Translations under genes and position numbers: made by a program
Shown here: piece after piece, positions 1-7,259 of the stretch
How positions within the stretch are numbered: position 1 is the first letter of the stretch
Layout of the letters: every line of letters begins with the position of its first letter
The notes under the pieces: model-generated
What the model saw: the letters and a program-made list of their open reading frames with translations, nothing else
What the model was told of the DNA's origin: nothing
Databases searched by the model: none
Source of the DNA: Pelagophyceae sp. CCMP2097
Taxonomy: Eukaryota; Sar; Pelagophyceae
Assembly: GCA_026770575.1 (NCBI GenBank)
Contig: MU657166.1
Coordinates: forward strand, 876,012 to 891,518
Length of the DNA: 15,507 nt
Direction of reading: 5' to 3'

Positions 1-90
1 GGGCCGCCGGTCGTCGGGCCGCCGGTCGTCGGGCCGCCGGTAGTCGCGGCGCCGGTCGTCGCGGCGCAGGTTGTCGTGGCGCCGGTCGTC
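1..90 (+). repeat. 15-bp tandem repeat, six units
   Basis: Six consecutive 15-bp units run from the first base: two identical copies of GGGCCGCCGGTCGTC, a third with one change, then three diverged units keeping the GCCGGTCGTC core. The unit is a multiple of three, and the first frame is open, giving repeats of G-P-P-V-V that drift to A-A-P-V-V and V-A-P-V-V. The array probably continues left of the window. This could be a coding minisatellite or a non-coding GC-rich satellite. Confidence 0.9.
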
Positions 91-257
91 GCGCCTGACG
101 TCGCGCCGGAAAGGGTCCTCGCTTCTTTTCCGAGGTGCAGCTCACGCACCGGCCCTGTCGGACCGTGGGCCTCCTTTGCGGCGACAGCATCTCGAGAGCA
201 CGCACGACGGCATGGAGCGCTGCCGCACCTGGATCGTAGCGTTCGAAGCGGCTCACC
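1..257 (+). CDS. Possible exon of a gene entering from the left (GPPVV-repeat protein)
   Basis: The first reading frame is open from base 1 to a TGA at 280-282. It encodes proline/valine repeats followed by a non-repetitive Arg/Ser/Ala-rich tail. A GTGCGG sequence at 258, the donor type used by many introns here, would end the exon in phase 2. The T-rich tract ending in an AG at 460 would then resume in the open frame that leads into the PHD protein, so this could be the 5' part of that gene. Another frame starting with ATG at 212 (MERCRTWIVAFEAAH) also runs into the same donor and is an alternative first exon, but its phase does not fit the acceptor at 460. No domain is recognised; the exon status is inference. 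Confidence 0.28.
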
Positions 258-283
258 GTGCGGGTTTTCTACTCGGGTGTGAT

Positions 284-431
284 CAGTTTTGAGTTTTGAG
301 TTTTGTGTCGAGGTCGACTTTTGGCGCTCGAGCAACTCGTCTCCGGCGAGTTTCAAGTTTCGAGCCCGAGCCACGTCCAGTGTTGAGTTCTGAGCCCAAA
401 AAAGAGTTTTGAGTTTTGAGTTTTGAGTTTT
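284..431 (+). repeat. GAGTTTT heptamer arrays
   Basis: Two short arrays of the heptamer GAGTTTT (about three units at 284-304 and four at 404-431) stand out against the GC-rich surroundings. Between them are related degenerate pieces. The second array runs into a T-rich tract ending in CATATCAG at 460, which looks like a polypyrimidine tract and splice acceptor, so the arrays probably lie in an intron or leader. They do not match a known telomere unit. Confidence 0.8.
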
Positions 432-460
432 TACTTTGTCGATTTTGCCAACCATATCAG

Positions 461-2526
461 GGGGAATTTGTTGAAAGCCTCCGATCCCATCTTGAAAATC
501 GAAGACGAGGAATTGACGAGGCAACTTATTAGAGATTCCGACCTTGACCCTCCGACTGAGTCCGGCCGTCGTACGACAGGCGGTGCAGAAGCCCCCGGTG
601 AGGCTCGCGCGGCGCGAGGCCCGCAGGCGCGCCGGCCCAGCGCGCCAGAGGTGCGGTGCTGTTGCCTTTTTAAAAGTTAAACGTGCGCCGCAGGCTCCGA
701 AGCAGCGCCGGATGTGGTACGACGACGAGGGCCCGCGCGCGCCGCCGGCTGGCCGCACCGCCGACGAGAGCAGCAGCGCGGACGACGGCGACGATGACGC
801 TGCCGTGGCCATGATGAGCGACGGGGCCGCGCGCGGCGGCGACGCGCCGCGCGACTCGGCGAGCGACGCGGACGACGGCAAAGAAGACGCGCGCGACCAG
901 GCGCAGCGCGCGCTCCAGGCGCTCGCCGACATCGCGCCGCCGCCCGTCGACGACGGCGGCGGCGGCCCGCGGCGCGAAACGTCCGAGGCACGGCGCGCCG
1001 TGGCGGCGGGCTTCACGGCCTTGGCCGGCTTCCCGACGACGAAGAACGAAGACGACGAAGACTACTACGCCGAAGAAAGCGACCACGGCAGCGAGAACGG
1101 CTCGTCCGGGGCCCGCGCCGAGGGTGCGCGCGAGGACTTCCACGGAGCGGGGCGTCGCGCATCGGACGACTACGACGACAACGACGAGCGCTACGACGCC
1201 GACGATGCAGAGGCGGACCGCCGCGACCGCGAGCGCCAAGCGGCCAAGCGGCCTCGCGCGTCGGTAGCGGGCGTCGGCGGCGGCGTGCGCGCGGCGGGGG
1301 CGGCCATGCGCGCGGCGGCCAAGGACGCGCGCGGGGCGCCGCCGCGCGCGGTGGCGCCGCGGCCGCCGCCGCGGCCGAGGCCGGTGTTGTGGGACGATTC
1401 GGAACTTACCGACATTTGCGACGTCTGCGGCGGCGCGGCGCCGGCCGACACGGAGCCGTTGAAGTGCTCCTCCTGCGACTGCCGCGTCCACGAGGCGTGC
1501 GCTCAGCGCGGGGCCGCGGACGAAGGCGACTGGCAGTGCGCCGTTTGCGACGCCGCCGAAGAGCAAGCCCCGCGCGCACGGCGCCGGACGCAGCTCATCC
1601 CCTTTGCGCAGCCCGAGACCCGCGCCGCGCAGCTCGCCGCGCGGTGCTCGGCCTGCGGCGAGGCCGGTGGCGGCGAGGCCGAGGGCGGCCGCGGAGAAAT
1701 CTTCTTCTGCGACGCGCGAGGATGTTTCGGCGCCTTCCACCGTGGCTGCGTCGACGCGCGCGCGCCGCCCGCGCCGCCCAACAAGCAGTTCGCAGCCCCG
1801 CCGAACGCCGCCCTCGGCGACGCAATCGCCGAGCGCTGCCAGCTCTGCCGAGCCCGTCACGAGGCCCAGATCCGCCCCGCGCGCGACGCACGAGAACCGC
1901 GTCCGTCGACATACAGCTTTCCGCAAACCGCAAACCATGGAACCGTCATCGGACAATAGGCTCGGCTGCAGCTGGAGCACTTCCAGGTCCGGTTCGCGGC
2001 CGGGCTGGACAAGGTCGAACAGGCCCGGATGACTCTGATCGTCTTGGGCCAGGCCCCCTCCATCTCGCCACAGCTCCAGGCGCTGTTTGTCACTGCGTAC
2101 TGCGTCACGGACGACACAGAGGCCGCAACCGACGGCGCCGACTGGTCAAACAACGGCGAAACCGCGCCGCGCCGCGAGGCGGAGACTTTCTGGGACGCCG
2201 ACGCGCCGGCAGGCAGCGCCGCGTTCCAGCAAAAGCACTACGCCGACGCGCACCAGGGGCCGCCGCCGGCGTGCGTCTCTTTGGAGCGCCGCCTTGGACC
2301 CCATCGAGCCCGTTTCGTAGGACGCCGCAGTGCTTCCCCATCTCCAACGGGTGGTGGCGCAAGTTCGACCCGACTTCGGCGAGGTGGTACTTTGTCCACG
2401 AGTCGACGGGAAGCTGCCAATGGGACTGGCCCACGGAAGCCGGCGGCCTCCAGGTCCGTCAGCTCTCGCGGGACCCTCTCGACAATCCCCGCCGGGGCGT
2501 GCGCCTTGATTTCTCAGAAGCCGTAG
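461..2526 (+). CDS. PHD-finger and WW-domain protein (probable chromatin reader)
   Basis: Multi-exon gene read across frames. An AT-rich exon starting near 461 encodes an acidic stretch (KIEDEELTRQLIRDSD) and joins in phase through a 43-nt GTGCGG...CAG intron (651-693) to the main exon. That exon has a long acidic low-complexity region, a basic KRPR patch (possible nuclear signal) and two zinc fingers. PHD1 spans 1417-1548 (C-x2-C, C-x2-C, H-x2-C, C-x2-C) and PHD2-like 1645-1848 has the same order with a longer insert. An in-frame TAG at 1957-1959 is probably the 3' end of an intron, because the same frame then reads LEHFQVRFAAGLDKVEQ; the donor is unresolved (a GC at 1888 would be in phase). 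A 50-nt GTGCGT...TAG intron (2271-2320) leads to a WW domain (2352-2432: W, WYF, H, T, W, P). A possible last intron at 2454-2517 would end the protein at 2526; unspliced, the frame stays open to 2801. PHD fingers usually read histone tails and WW domains bind proline motifs. The true N terminus is unknown: no in-frame ATG lies before 712. Confidence 0.68.
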
Positions 2527-2702
2527 GCCGCGGCACTCGGCCCGGCGCTCGACGCGACTCGCCAGGGCCAGGATCCGGCCTGATGAAAAAAGTCGGGTCC
2601 CGGCCCTGGGCCGTTCCAACGAAACCCCACCGCGGGAAGCCGCCGCCGCGGCGCCCGTGCGACGCCGCGCGCCGCTGGGCGCCACTGAGATGCAGTAAGA
2701 AA

Positions 2703-2803
2703 ATACAATTGTATCCTGATAGGATTCAAGTTCCTACCCCGGGTAGTCTACAATATTGTACCGGAAGTGCTTTGATAATAAAACTCCCGGCACTATCCTG
2801 ATA
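2703..2803. repeat. Cluster of short palindromes in AT-rich intergenic DNA
   Basis: Four palindromes or hairpins lie within 58 bases: ATACAATTGTAT (2703-2714), ATCCT-GAT-AGGAT (2713-2725), CTACCC-C-GGGTAG (2734-2746) and TACAATATTGTA (2749-2760). The 10-mer TATCCTGATA occurs at 2712-2721 and again at 2794-2803, and AGTGC/GCACT pair across 2766-2795. Base composition is sharply more AT-rich than the flanks. Possible readings are a 3' processing region, a MITE remnant or a solo LTR; no flanking target duplication was identified. Confidence 0.75.
2777..2783 (+). terminator. AATAAA polyadenylation-type signal
   Basis: AATAAAA lies about 250 nt beyond the probable stop of the PHD/WW gene, within the AT-rich palindrome cluster. 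It is the canonical polyadenylation hexamer, but its use in this organism is not shown by the sequence. Confidence 0.35.
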
Positions 2804-2962
2804 CGACAGGTCGGGAATGCCCCGCGCTGCTTGCTATAGTCAGTAAATAGAAACAGGTCGGCCGGCGTACGCCACTCGTGGCGTCCGTCCGCCCTCTCCT
2901 CTGGGCCCACTCGACCTTTATTGCCATCACCTAGGTACCTCTCCAGTTTTCTCTTGCCGGGA

Positions 2963-2970
2963 TATAAATA
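2963..2970 (+). promoter_or_regulatory. TATA box for the 3080-5929 gene
   Basis: TATAAATA sits in an AT-rich dip, with a pyrimidine-rich TCATACTTCAGTCC about 20-30 nt downstream that could hold the start site. The first ATG (3037) and the likely start codon (3080) follow within 120 nt, as expected for a compact core promoter. The rest of 2527-3036 holds no supportable gene. Confidence 0.5.
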
Positions 2971-3036
2971 AACACCCTCATCATACTTCAGTCCTGGACT
3001 CCGATCCGGACTGTTTTAGCGGCCACTCACTTCAAA

Positions 3037-3060
3037 ATGCGGGTCTCGGGTGTCGTCTAG
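3037..3060 (+). other. Short upstream ORF (7 codons plus stop)
   Basis: The first ATG after the TATA box has a favourable AAAATG context and opens MRVSGVV followed by TAG, ending 19 nt before the ATG at 3080. It may be a uORF. Alternatively the true first exon begins here and is spliced into the downstream frame; no clear donor-acceptor pair was found. Confidence 0.3.
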
Positions 3061-3079
3061 AGCGCGCACGGTGGCGCGG

Positions 3080-5929
3080 ATGGCGCGCGCGGCGTTGGCG
3101 GAGCCGTGGTGGGCTGCCGTGCCCGACGTGCCTCCGCTGCCCGTCGACTCAGCCGAGGCCTCCTCCGACGACTTTCCGTCGGACTGGCCCGCGCGCGCAG
3201 AAACGCTGGCGCTCACGTTCGGGTCGGATAACGGATTTGCGGAGACGGCCCTCGTCGTCTTCGACGCCGCCGGCCACGCCGCCGACGAAAGACGGCGCGC
3301 GGCGGACAAGGCGCGACTCAAGGCGGCGGCGCGCGCCTCCATCGCGCAGCAAACGGTGCGCCTCGCACGGCCAAAGCAACGACGCCCACCGCGTCGCGCA
3401 AACGGCGCGCACGGCCGTTCCCAAGCGACGCGTAGGTGTACTTTGACGGCATCGAGTCCCGCGTGGCGTCCGAGGACCGCGACAACGCCCTCGTCGTCGC
3501 CGCGGCCATCGAGCTCGTGCGACGCAGAAGCCCCCATTCATATGCTCAACAGTCGTTATCCGAGCGTCCCGCGATCCATGTCCTCGATCCGAGCCCACGC
3601 TTAGGTGCGCGTCGACGACGAGGCGCTCCTCGAAAAAGGCGGCGCGTCTACGGCCAACGTCTACGACGAGCACGACCGGCGGCGCTTCCCCGTGCTCTTC
3701 GGCGCCTACGACGCTCGCGACCGCCCCGCGTTCAACGAGGCAAACTGGTGGCCCTGGGGCTGCTCCGAGTGGTCGGCGGCGGAGCGGCGCGGCGACGGAA
3801 AATCCGCTTTGGACCGCGCGGCGCGGCTGCGCGCCGCGCTCCGCTCGGCGCCCGACGCGCGCGCGATGGCCCTCGAGGCGGCGGCGGCCCTCGCCGAGGC
3901 GGCGGCGCACGTCGCGCGCGCGGCCAAGAAGCGCTGCGCGGCGGCCGAGGGCCTCGAGGCCGACGCGCGCGCGCTCTTCCTCGTCGCGGCGGGCGCGTCC
4001 GACGCCGCAAACGTGCTGCGCAAGGCTGCGCTTTTACCGGAATTGTACGACCAGCTGCGGCAGCGCACGTTTTCGCGGCCCGAGAAGCGTGCGGCCGCGC
4101 TCCGGCGCGCGAGAAAGCTCCACGCGCGCGAGCTCGCCGCAGAGCGCCGGCGCCAGCGTTGCCGGCGCGCGGCGGCGCACCTTGCGCTCACCAGGGACGC
4201 CGTGCGAGCCAGGGGCTGCGCCGGCCGCCTCGGCTCGAGCGCCGTCGGTGAGTCGTGTTACACCAAAGAGGGGACGTTTCCAAACACGAGGGCAAAAACA
4301 CGAGGGCAAAATATAAAATGCCCCGCCGTAGGTCCGAAGGCGGCCGAAGCGGCGTTCCACGCGTCCCAGTACCTCGGCTTCTTCCTCCTCGACGACGATG
4401 ACGCAACGGACGACGAGGAAGGGGCCGGCTACGACAGCCTCTGCGCCTGGGCCTCTGCGCTGACGGCGCAGCAAAAGGAAGCGCATTTTGCGCTCCGCGG
4501 CGAATTTGTGGCTGCAAAGGCGACGGGCGTCGTCGACCGCGGCCACGGCGCGCGGCAGTCCGGCCTCGCGATGGACCGGCTGCGCATCGAAGTGGTGCAG
4601 CCGCGTTTCGAAGACGACTGCCTCAACGCTTGTAAAGGCGAGGCGCTGCCGCCGCCGCCGACGCGTTTGGAGCTGCGTTTCAAACGCGACGCGGCGCTGG
4701 GGCGGCTCCACGCACTGTTCCAGGAGCGCGGCGTGCGCCACTTGGACGCGGACCTCTGCGACGCGACGTGGAAGGCCAACTCCGAGGCACATTTGGTTCA
4801 AGGCGCGCTAGGCGCTTTGCAGGATTCGCACCGCGCCATCCTCGAGGAGCTCGTCGAGCGGCGGCTGCAGCTCCGAGGCGAAGACGACGAAGACGACCTG
4901 CCCGACCTCCTCGACGCCCTTGGGGCGCTCCGCGGCAAGGCTCGCCAGACGCGCGGCGCGACGTCGGCCTTCCTCATGGCGTCGGCGGAGCGCGACCGCC
5001 GGCGGCAGCCGCGAAGCGACATGGTTGTCTACGAAGCGCCGCACGAGTCCAACGCGAAGACGATCTGCGCCGCGAAAACGATCTGCGCCTCGAAACACTC
5101 TGAGGCCGGGCGCGTCGCGCGGCTGCAGGCGCCAGAGTCCGGGTCGCAAAATTTGCCCGGCGCCGGCCCGCGCGGCTGCGACCACCGCCTCGACCGGGAC
5201 TTGCGACGCCGCGCGCCCGCCATCGCACCGACTGCGACTGCATGCCTGGGCTGGGACGCGCCCGCGGCGTCGCTGCCGACGGCGCATTGGCGCGCCGTGC
5301 CCTGGCGCTCGTCGGATTTGCGGCGAGGCGAGTGGCGAGAAGGTTCCGTCGAACGCACGCGGCCGCTCGGCGGCTGCGACGACGCGCACGACGCGGTCCA
5401 CGCCGCCTCCTCGCGGGCGCAGTACGACGCCGGCGACGCCCTCGCCGAACTCGTCTACGACGCGCGCCCGCTGCCCTACTCGGCAGCCAAAGCCGCAGTC
5501 CCGCGCGGCTCCGCGGCGCGCACGGGCCCCGCGCGCACGGGCCTCGACGCGCCCGCCTCGGGATGTTCGCGGCTCCGACGGCCCTCTGAGGAATACGCCG
5601 CGTCGACACCCGCGCTGCTCCCAGCCGCGGGCGCGGAGCGCACGACGCTGCGGCCCCTCGGCGCGGGCGGCGAGCGCACGACGCTGCGGCCCCTCGGCGC
5701 GGGCGGCGAGCCCGCCGTTGATGAAAAGCTCGAGCTGCTGCAGCGCCTGCAGCCCACGACGCTCCACCACGAAGACGCCGACGCGGCCCCGTTCTACGCC
5801 TCTCGCACCGCCGCCGTCCACTCTTCCTGGACCGGCCCGGCTGCGCCCGAACACGCGCTCGTGCTGCCGCCAGAGCCCACCGGCACGAACAAAATCCGAG
5901 CCCGGCGACGACAGACCGGTGCCAAGTAA
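3080..5929 (+). CDS. Unrecognised large alanine/arginine-rich protein, four exons
   Basis: Exons 3080-3355, 3436-3516, 3605-4247 and 4332-5929 join without frame breaks to about 865 residues. Introns are 80 nt (GTGCGC...TAG), 88 nt (GTGCGA...TAG) and 84 nt (GTGAGT...TAG). The first two are in phase 0, and each following exon begins GTG. The N-terminal part is acidic and tryptophan-containing (EPWWAAVPDVPPLP). Next come a WWPWGCSEW patch and a long Ala/Arg/Glu helical region with coiled-coil character. An acidic DDDDATDDEEG loop follows, then a charged region with LEELVERRLQLRGEDDEDD, and finally a Pro/Ala/Arg-rich, probably disordered tail with small tandem repeats. No catalytic motif, transmembrane segment or known domain was recognised, so no function is proposed. 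ATG 3080 was chosen as the first in-frame ATG after the TATA box. Its stop faces the WD40 gene tail-to-tail. Confidence 0.72.
4248..4331 (+). other. Frame-neutral intron (84 nt)
   Basis: GTGAGT donor and CCGTAG acceptor bracket an AT-richer 84-nt segment containing a tandem ACACGAGGGCAAAA-like repeat and a TATAAAATG string. Its length is a multiple of three and it has no in-frame stop, so unspliced reading stays open and would add 28 residues. Composition and splice consensus favour an intron over coding sequence. Confidence 0.65.
5636..5707 (+). repeat. 36-bp coding tandem duplication
   Basis: Two exact adjacent 36-bp copies encode ERTTLRPLGAGG twice in the C-terminal tail of the large unrecognised protein. 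A smaller duplication (KTICA repeated, near 5056-5094) lies in the same tail. Exact identity suggests recent slippage in a disordered region. Confidence 0.9.
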
Positions 5930-6045
5930 ACGCCCCGCATGCGCCAAGCTGCGCTCGACGCTCGAAAAAGACCGGCTCGGGTCTTGCTTTGGTCGAGGTA
6001 GAAGAAAGGACGCCGCGCCGCGTCGCTTAGATGAGGGTGCTTATA

Positions 6046-6165
6046 TTAGGGTGCGACGTCCCAGAGCCGCGCCGTCGGGTCGGCGCTCGCCGTCACGAGG
6101 CGCTTGCCGTCGCTCGAGAAGGCGAAGCTTTGGATGACCTTGGTGTGCCCCTCGAGCGAAATTTG
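6046..6165 (-). pseudogene. Seventh WD40 blade, beyond an in-frame TAA
   Basis: Directly after the TAA at 6168-6166 the same frame continues with another complete WD repeat: [18 protein letters not shown], then a strand ending TARLWDVAP and a TAA at 6048-6046. The sister repeats have GTT TTA CAA AAG at the position where this one has GTT TAA CAA ATT, so the stop is a single T-to-A change relative to them. Without this blade the protein has six full blades. It is either a recent nonsense mutation, an assembly error or natural termination. Confidence 0.7.
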
Positions 6166-6965
6166 TTAAACGCCCGTCTCGGCGTCCCAGAGCCGCGTCG
6201 TCGTGCTTGCCGTCACGAGGCGCTTGCCGTCGGGCGAGAACGCGCAGCATTCGATGCCGTCGGTGACGATGTGCCCCTCGAGCGTCTTTTGTAAAACGCC
6301 CGTCTCGGCGTCCCAGAGCTGCGCCGTCGTGTCGCCGCCGTTGTTTGCCGTCACGATCCGCTTGCCGTCGCTCGAGAAGACGCAGATCTGGATGCAGCCG
6401 GTGTGCACCTCGAGCGTCGTCTGCAGCGGGGCGCCCGTCTCGGCGTCCCAGAGTCGCACCGTCCCGTCCCAGCCCGCGGTCATGATGCGCTTGCCGTCGG
6501 GAAAGAACTCGCAGCGGCTGACGTAGCCGGTGTGTCCCTCTAGCGTCTTTTGTAAAGCGCCCGTCTCGGCGTCCCAGAGCCGCGCTGTCTCGTCGTTGCT
6601 CGCCGTCACGATGCGCGTGCCGCTGGGCGACCACGCGCAGCTCATAATGCAGTCGGTGTGCCCCTCGAGCGTCATCTGCAGCGCGCCCGTCTCGGCATCC
6701 CAGAGCCGCGCCGTGCCGTCGTTGCTCCATGTCACGAGGCGCTTGCCGTCGGGCGAGAACGCGCAGCTGTCGACGTGGCCGGTGTGGCCCTCGAGCGTCT
6801 TTTGTAAAACGCCCGTCTCGGCGTCGCACAGCCGCGCCGTCTTGACGTCGCTCCAGGTCACGAGGCGCTTGCTGTCGGGCGAGAACTCGCAGGTGTTGAC
6901 GTCGCAGACTTCGCCGGTGTCGCACTCGAGCATCGCCAGCAGCGCGCCCGTCTCGGCGTCCCACA
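6053..6965 (-). repeat. Tandem ~126-bp WD40-coding repeats
   Basis: The string CGTCTCGGCGTCCCAGAG (or a near copy) recurs at about 6175, 6301, 6436, 6562, 6688, 6814 and 6946, with spacings of 126 to 135 nt; a diverged copy begins at 6053. Neighbouring units are highly similar at the nucleotide level, including synonymous sites, which points to recent duplication or gene conversion rather than ancient blades. Confidence 0.85.
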
Positions 6966-6972
6966 GCCGCAC
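6166..6972 (-). CDS. WD40-repeat beta-propeller protein
   Basis: About 268 residues made of six consecutive WD40 blades of roughly 42 residues, each with the pattern LEGHT...CxFSPDGKRxVTxS...ARLWDAETG. WD40 propellers act as protein-interaction scaffolds; the partner cannot be told from sequence. No ATG opens this frame: the listed start is a GTG inside the end of a truncated first repeat. Just upstream a separate LEGHT (near 6985) lies in another frame, directly abutting the VRLWD strand with the middle of that repeat missing. The gene is therefore damaged or incompletely understood at its 5' end and interrupted near its 3' end. It may be a pseudogene or a member of a large, rapidly changing WD40 family. 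It faces MED31 head-to-head. Confidence 0.7.
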   Translation of the reverse strand: MRLWDAETGALLAMLECDTGEVCDVNTCEFSPDSKRLVTWSDVKTARLCDAETGVLQKTLEGHTGHVDSCAFSPDGKRLVTWSNDGTARLWDAETGALQMTLEGHTDCIMSCAWSPSGTRIVTASNDETARLWDAETGALQKTLEGHTGYVSRCEFFPDGKRIMTAGWDGTVRLWDAETGAPLQTTLEVHTGCIQICVFSSDGKRIVTANNGGDTTAQLWDAETGVLQKTLEGHIVTDGIECCAFSPDGKRLVTASTTTRLWDAETGV

Positions 6973-7259
6973 CGTCGGTGTGGCCCTCGAGGATTGCCCT
7001 TTTAAATCCGGTCCGTCCAGATGAGCTTGCGCACCGCCAGCGCCACGGCTCGCGCACCTCGAGCGACTCGTTTCGTGACGAGGAGCCCGTTTGCCGATGC
7101 CGCCTGCCGAAGAATGATTAGAGGTCGCTCTGCTCGAAAACCGCGAGGGCCGGCGCGGCAGAGGAGGCGCGCCGGCCGCATGGTCTCAGTGTCACTGTGG
7201 TTGGTAACAGCCTGGAGCAGCATCGCGAGCGACTCGGGGCTCGAGCTCCGGCCGATAAT
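6973..7259. promoter_or_regulatory. Region between divergent WD40 and MED31 genes
   Basis: About 290 nt separate the oppositely directed WD40 and MED31 frames, so promoters for both should lie here. It contains the truncated LEGHT fragment of the WD40 gene and TTTAAA at 7000-7005, plus an AATATG at the MED31 start. No clear TATA box or other element was identified. Confidence 0.3.

Noticed and set aside
1..105. CRISPR-like or satellite array at the left edge
   Set aside because: Units are directly adjacent 15-mers without spacers; this is a minisatellite, not CRISPR.
1957..1959. TAG as the true end of the PHD protein
   Set aside because: The same frame continues with a convincing protein-like sequence leading through a clean intron to a WW domain, and the TAG suits an intron 3' end. 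Kept as an alternative only.
670..1980. Long minus-strand open frame of 436 codons opposite the PHD gene
   Set aside because: It is antisense to a region with intact double zinc-finger motifs and has only Arg/Val/Ala-rich composition expected from GC-rich complement.
3436..4251. Plus-strand frame continuing past 3517
   Set aside because: Only 3436-3516 looks like coding sequence; beyond the GTGCGA donor the translation is Arg/Gly/Pro shadow of the real frame from 3605.
4808..5947. Minus-strand open frame of 379 codons
   Set aside because: Antisense of the last exon of the 865-residue protein; composition is GC-driven and shows no motif.
6203..7024. Plus-strand open frames over the WD40 repeats
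   Set aside because: They are mirror translations of the repeat array; the minus strand carries the unmistakable LEGHT and LWD motifs.
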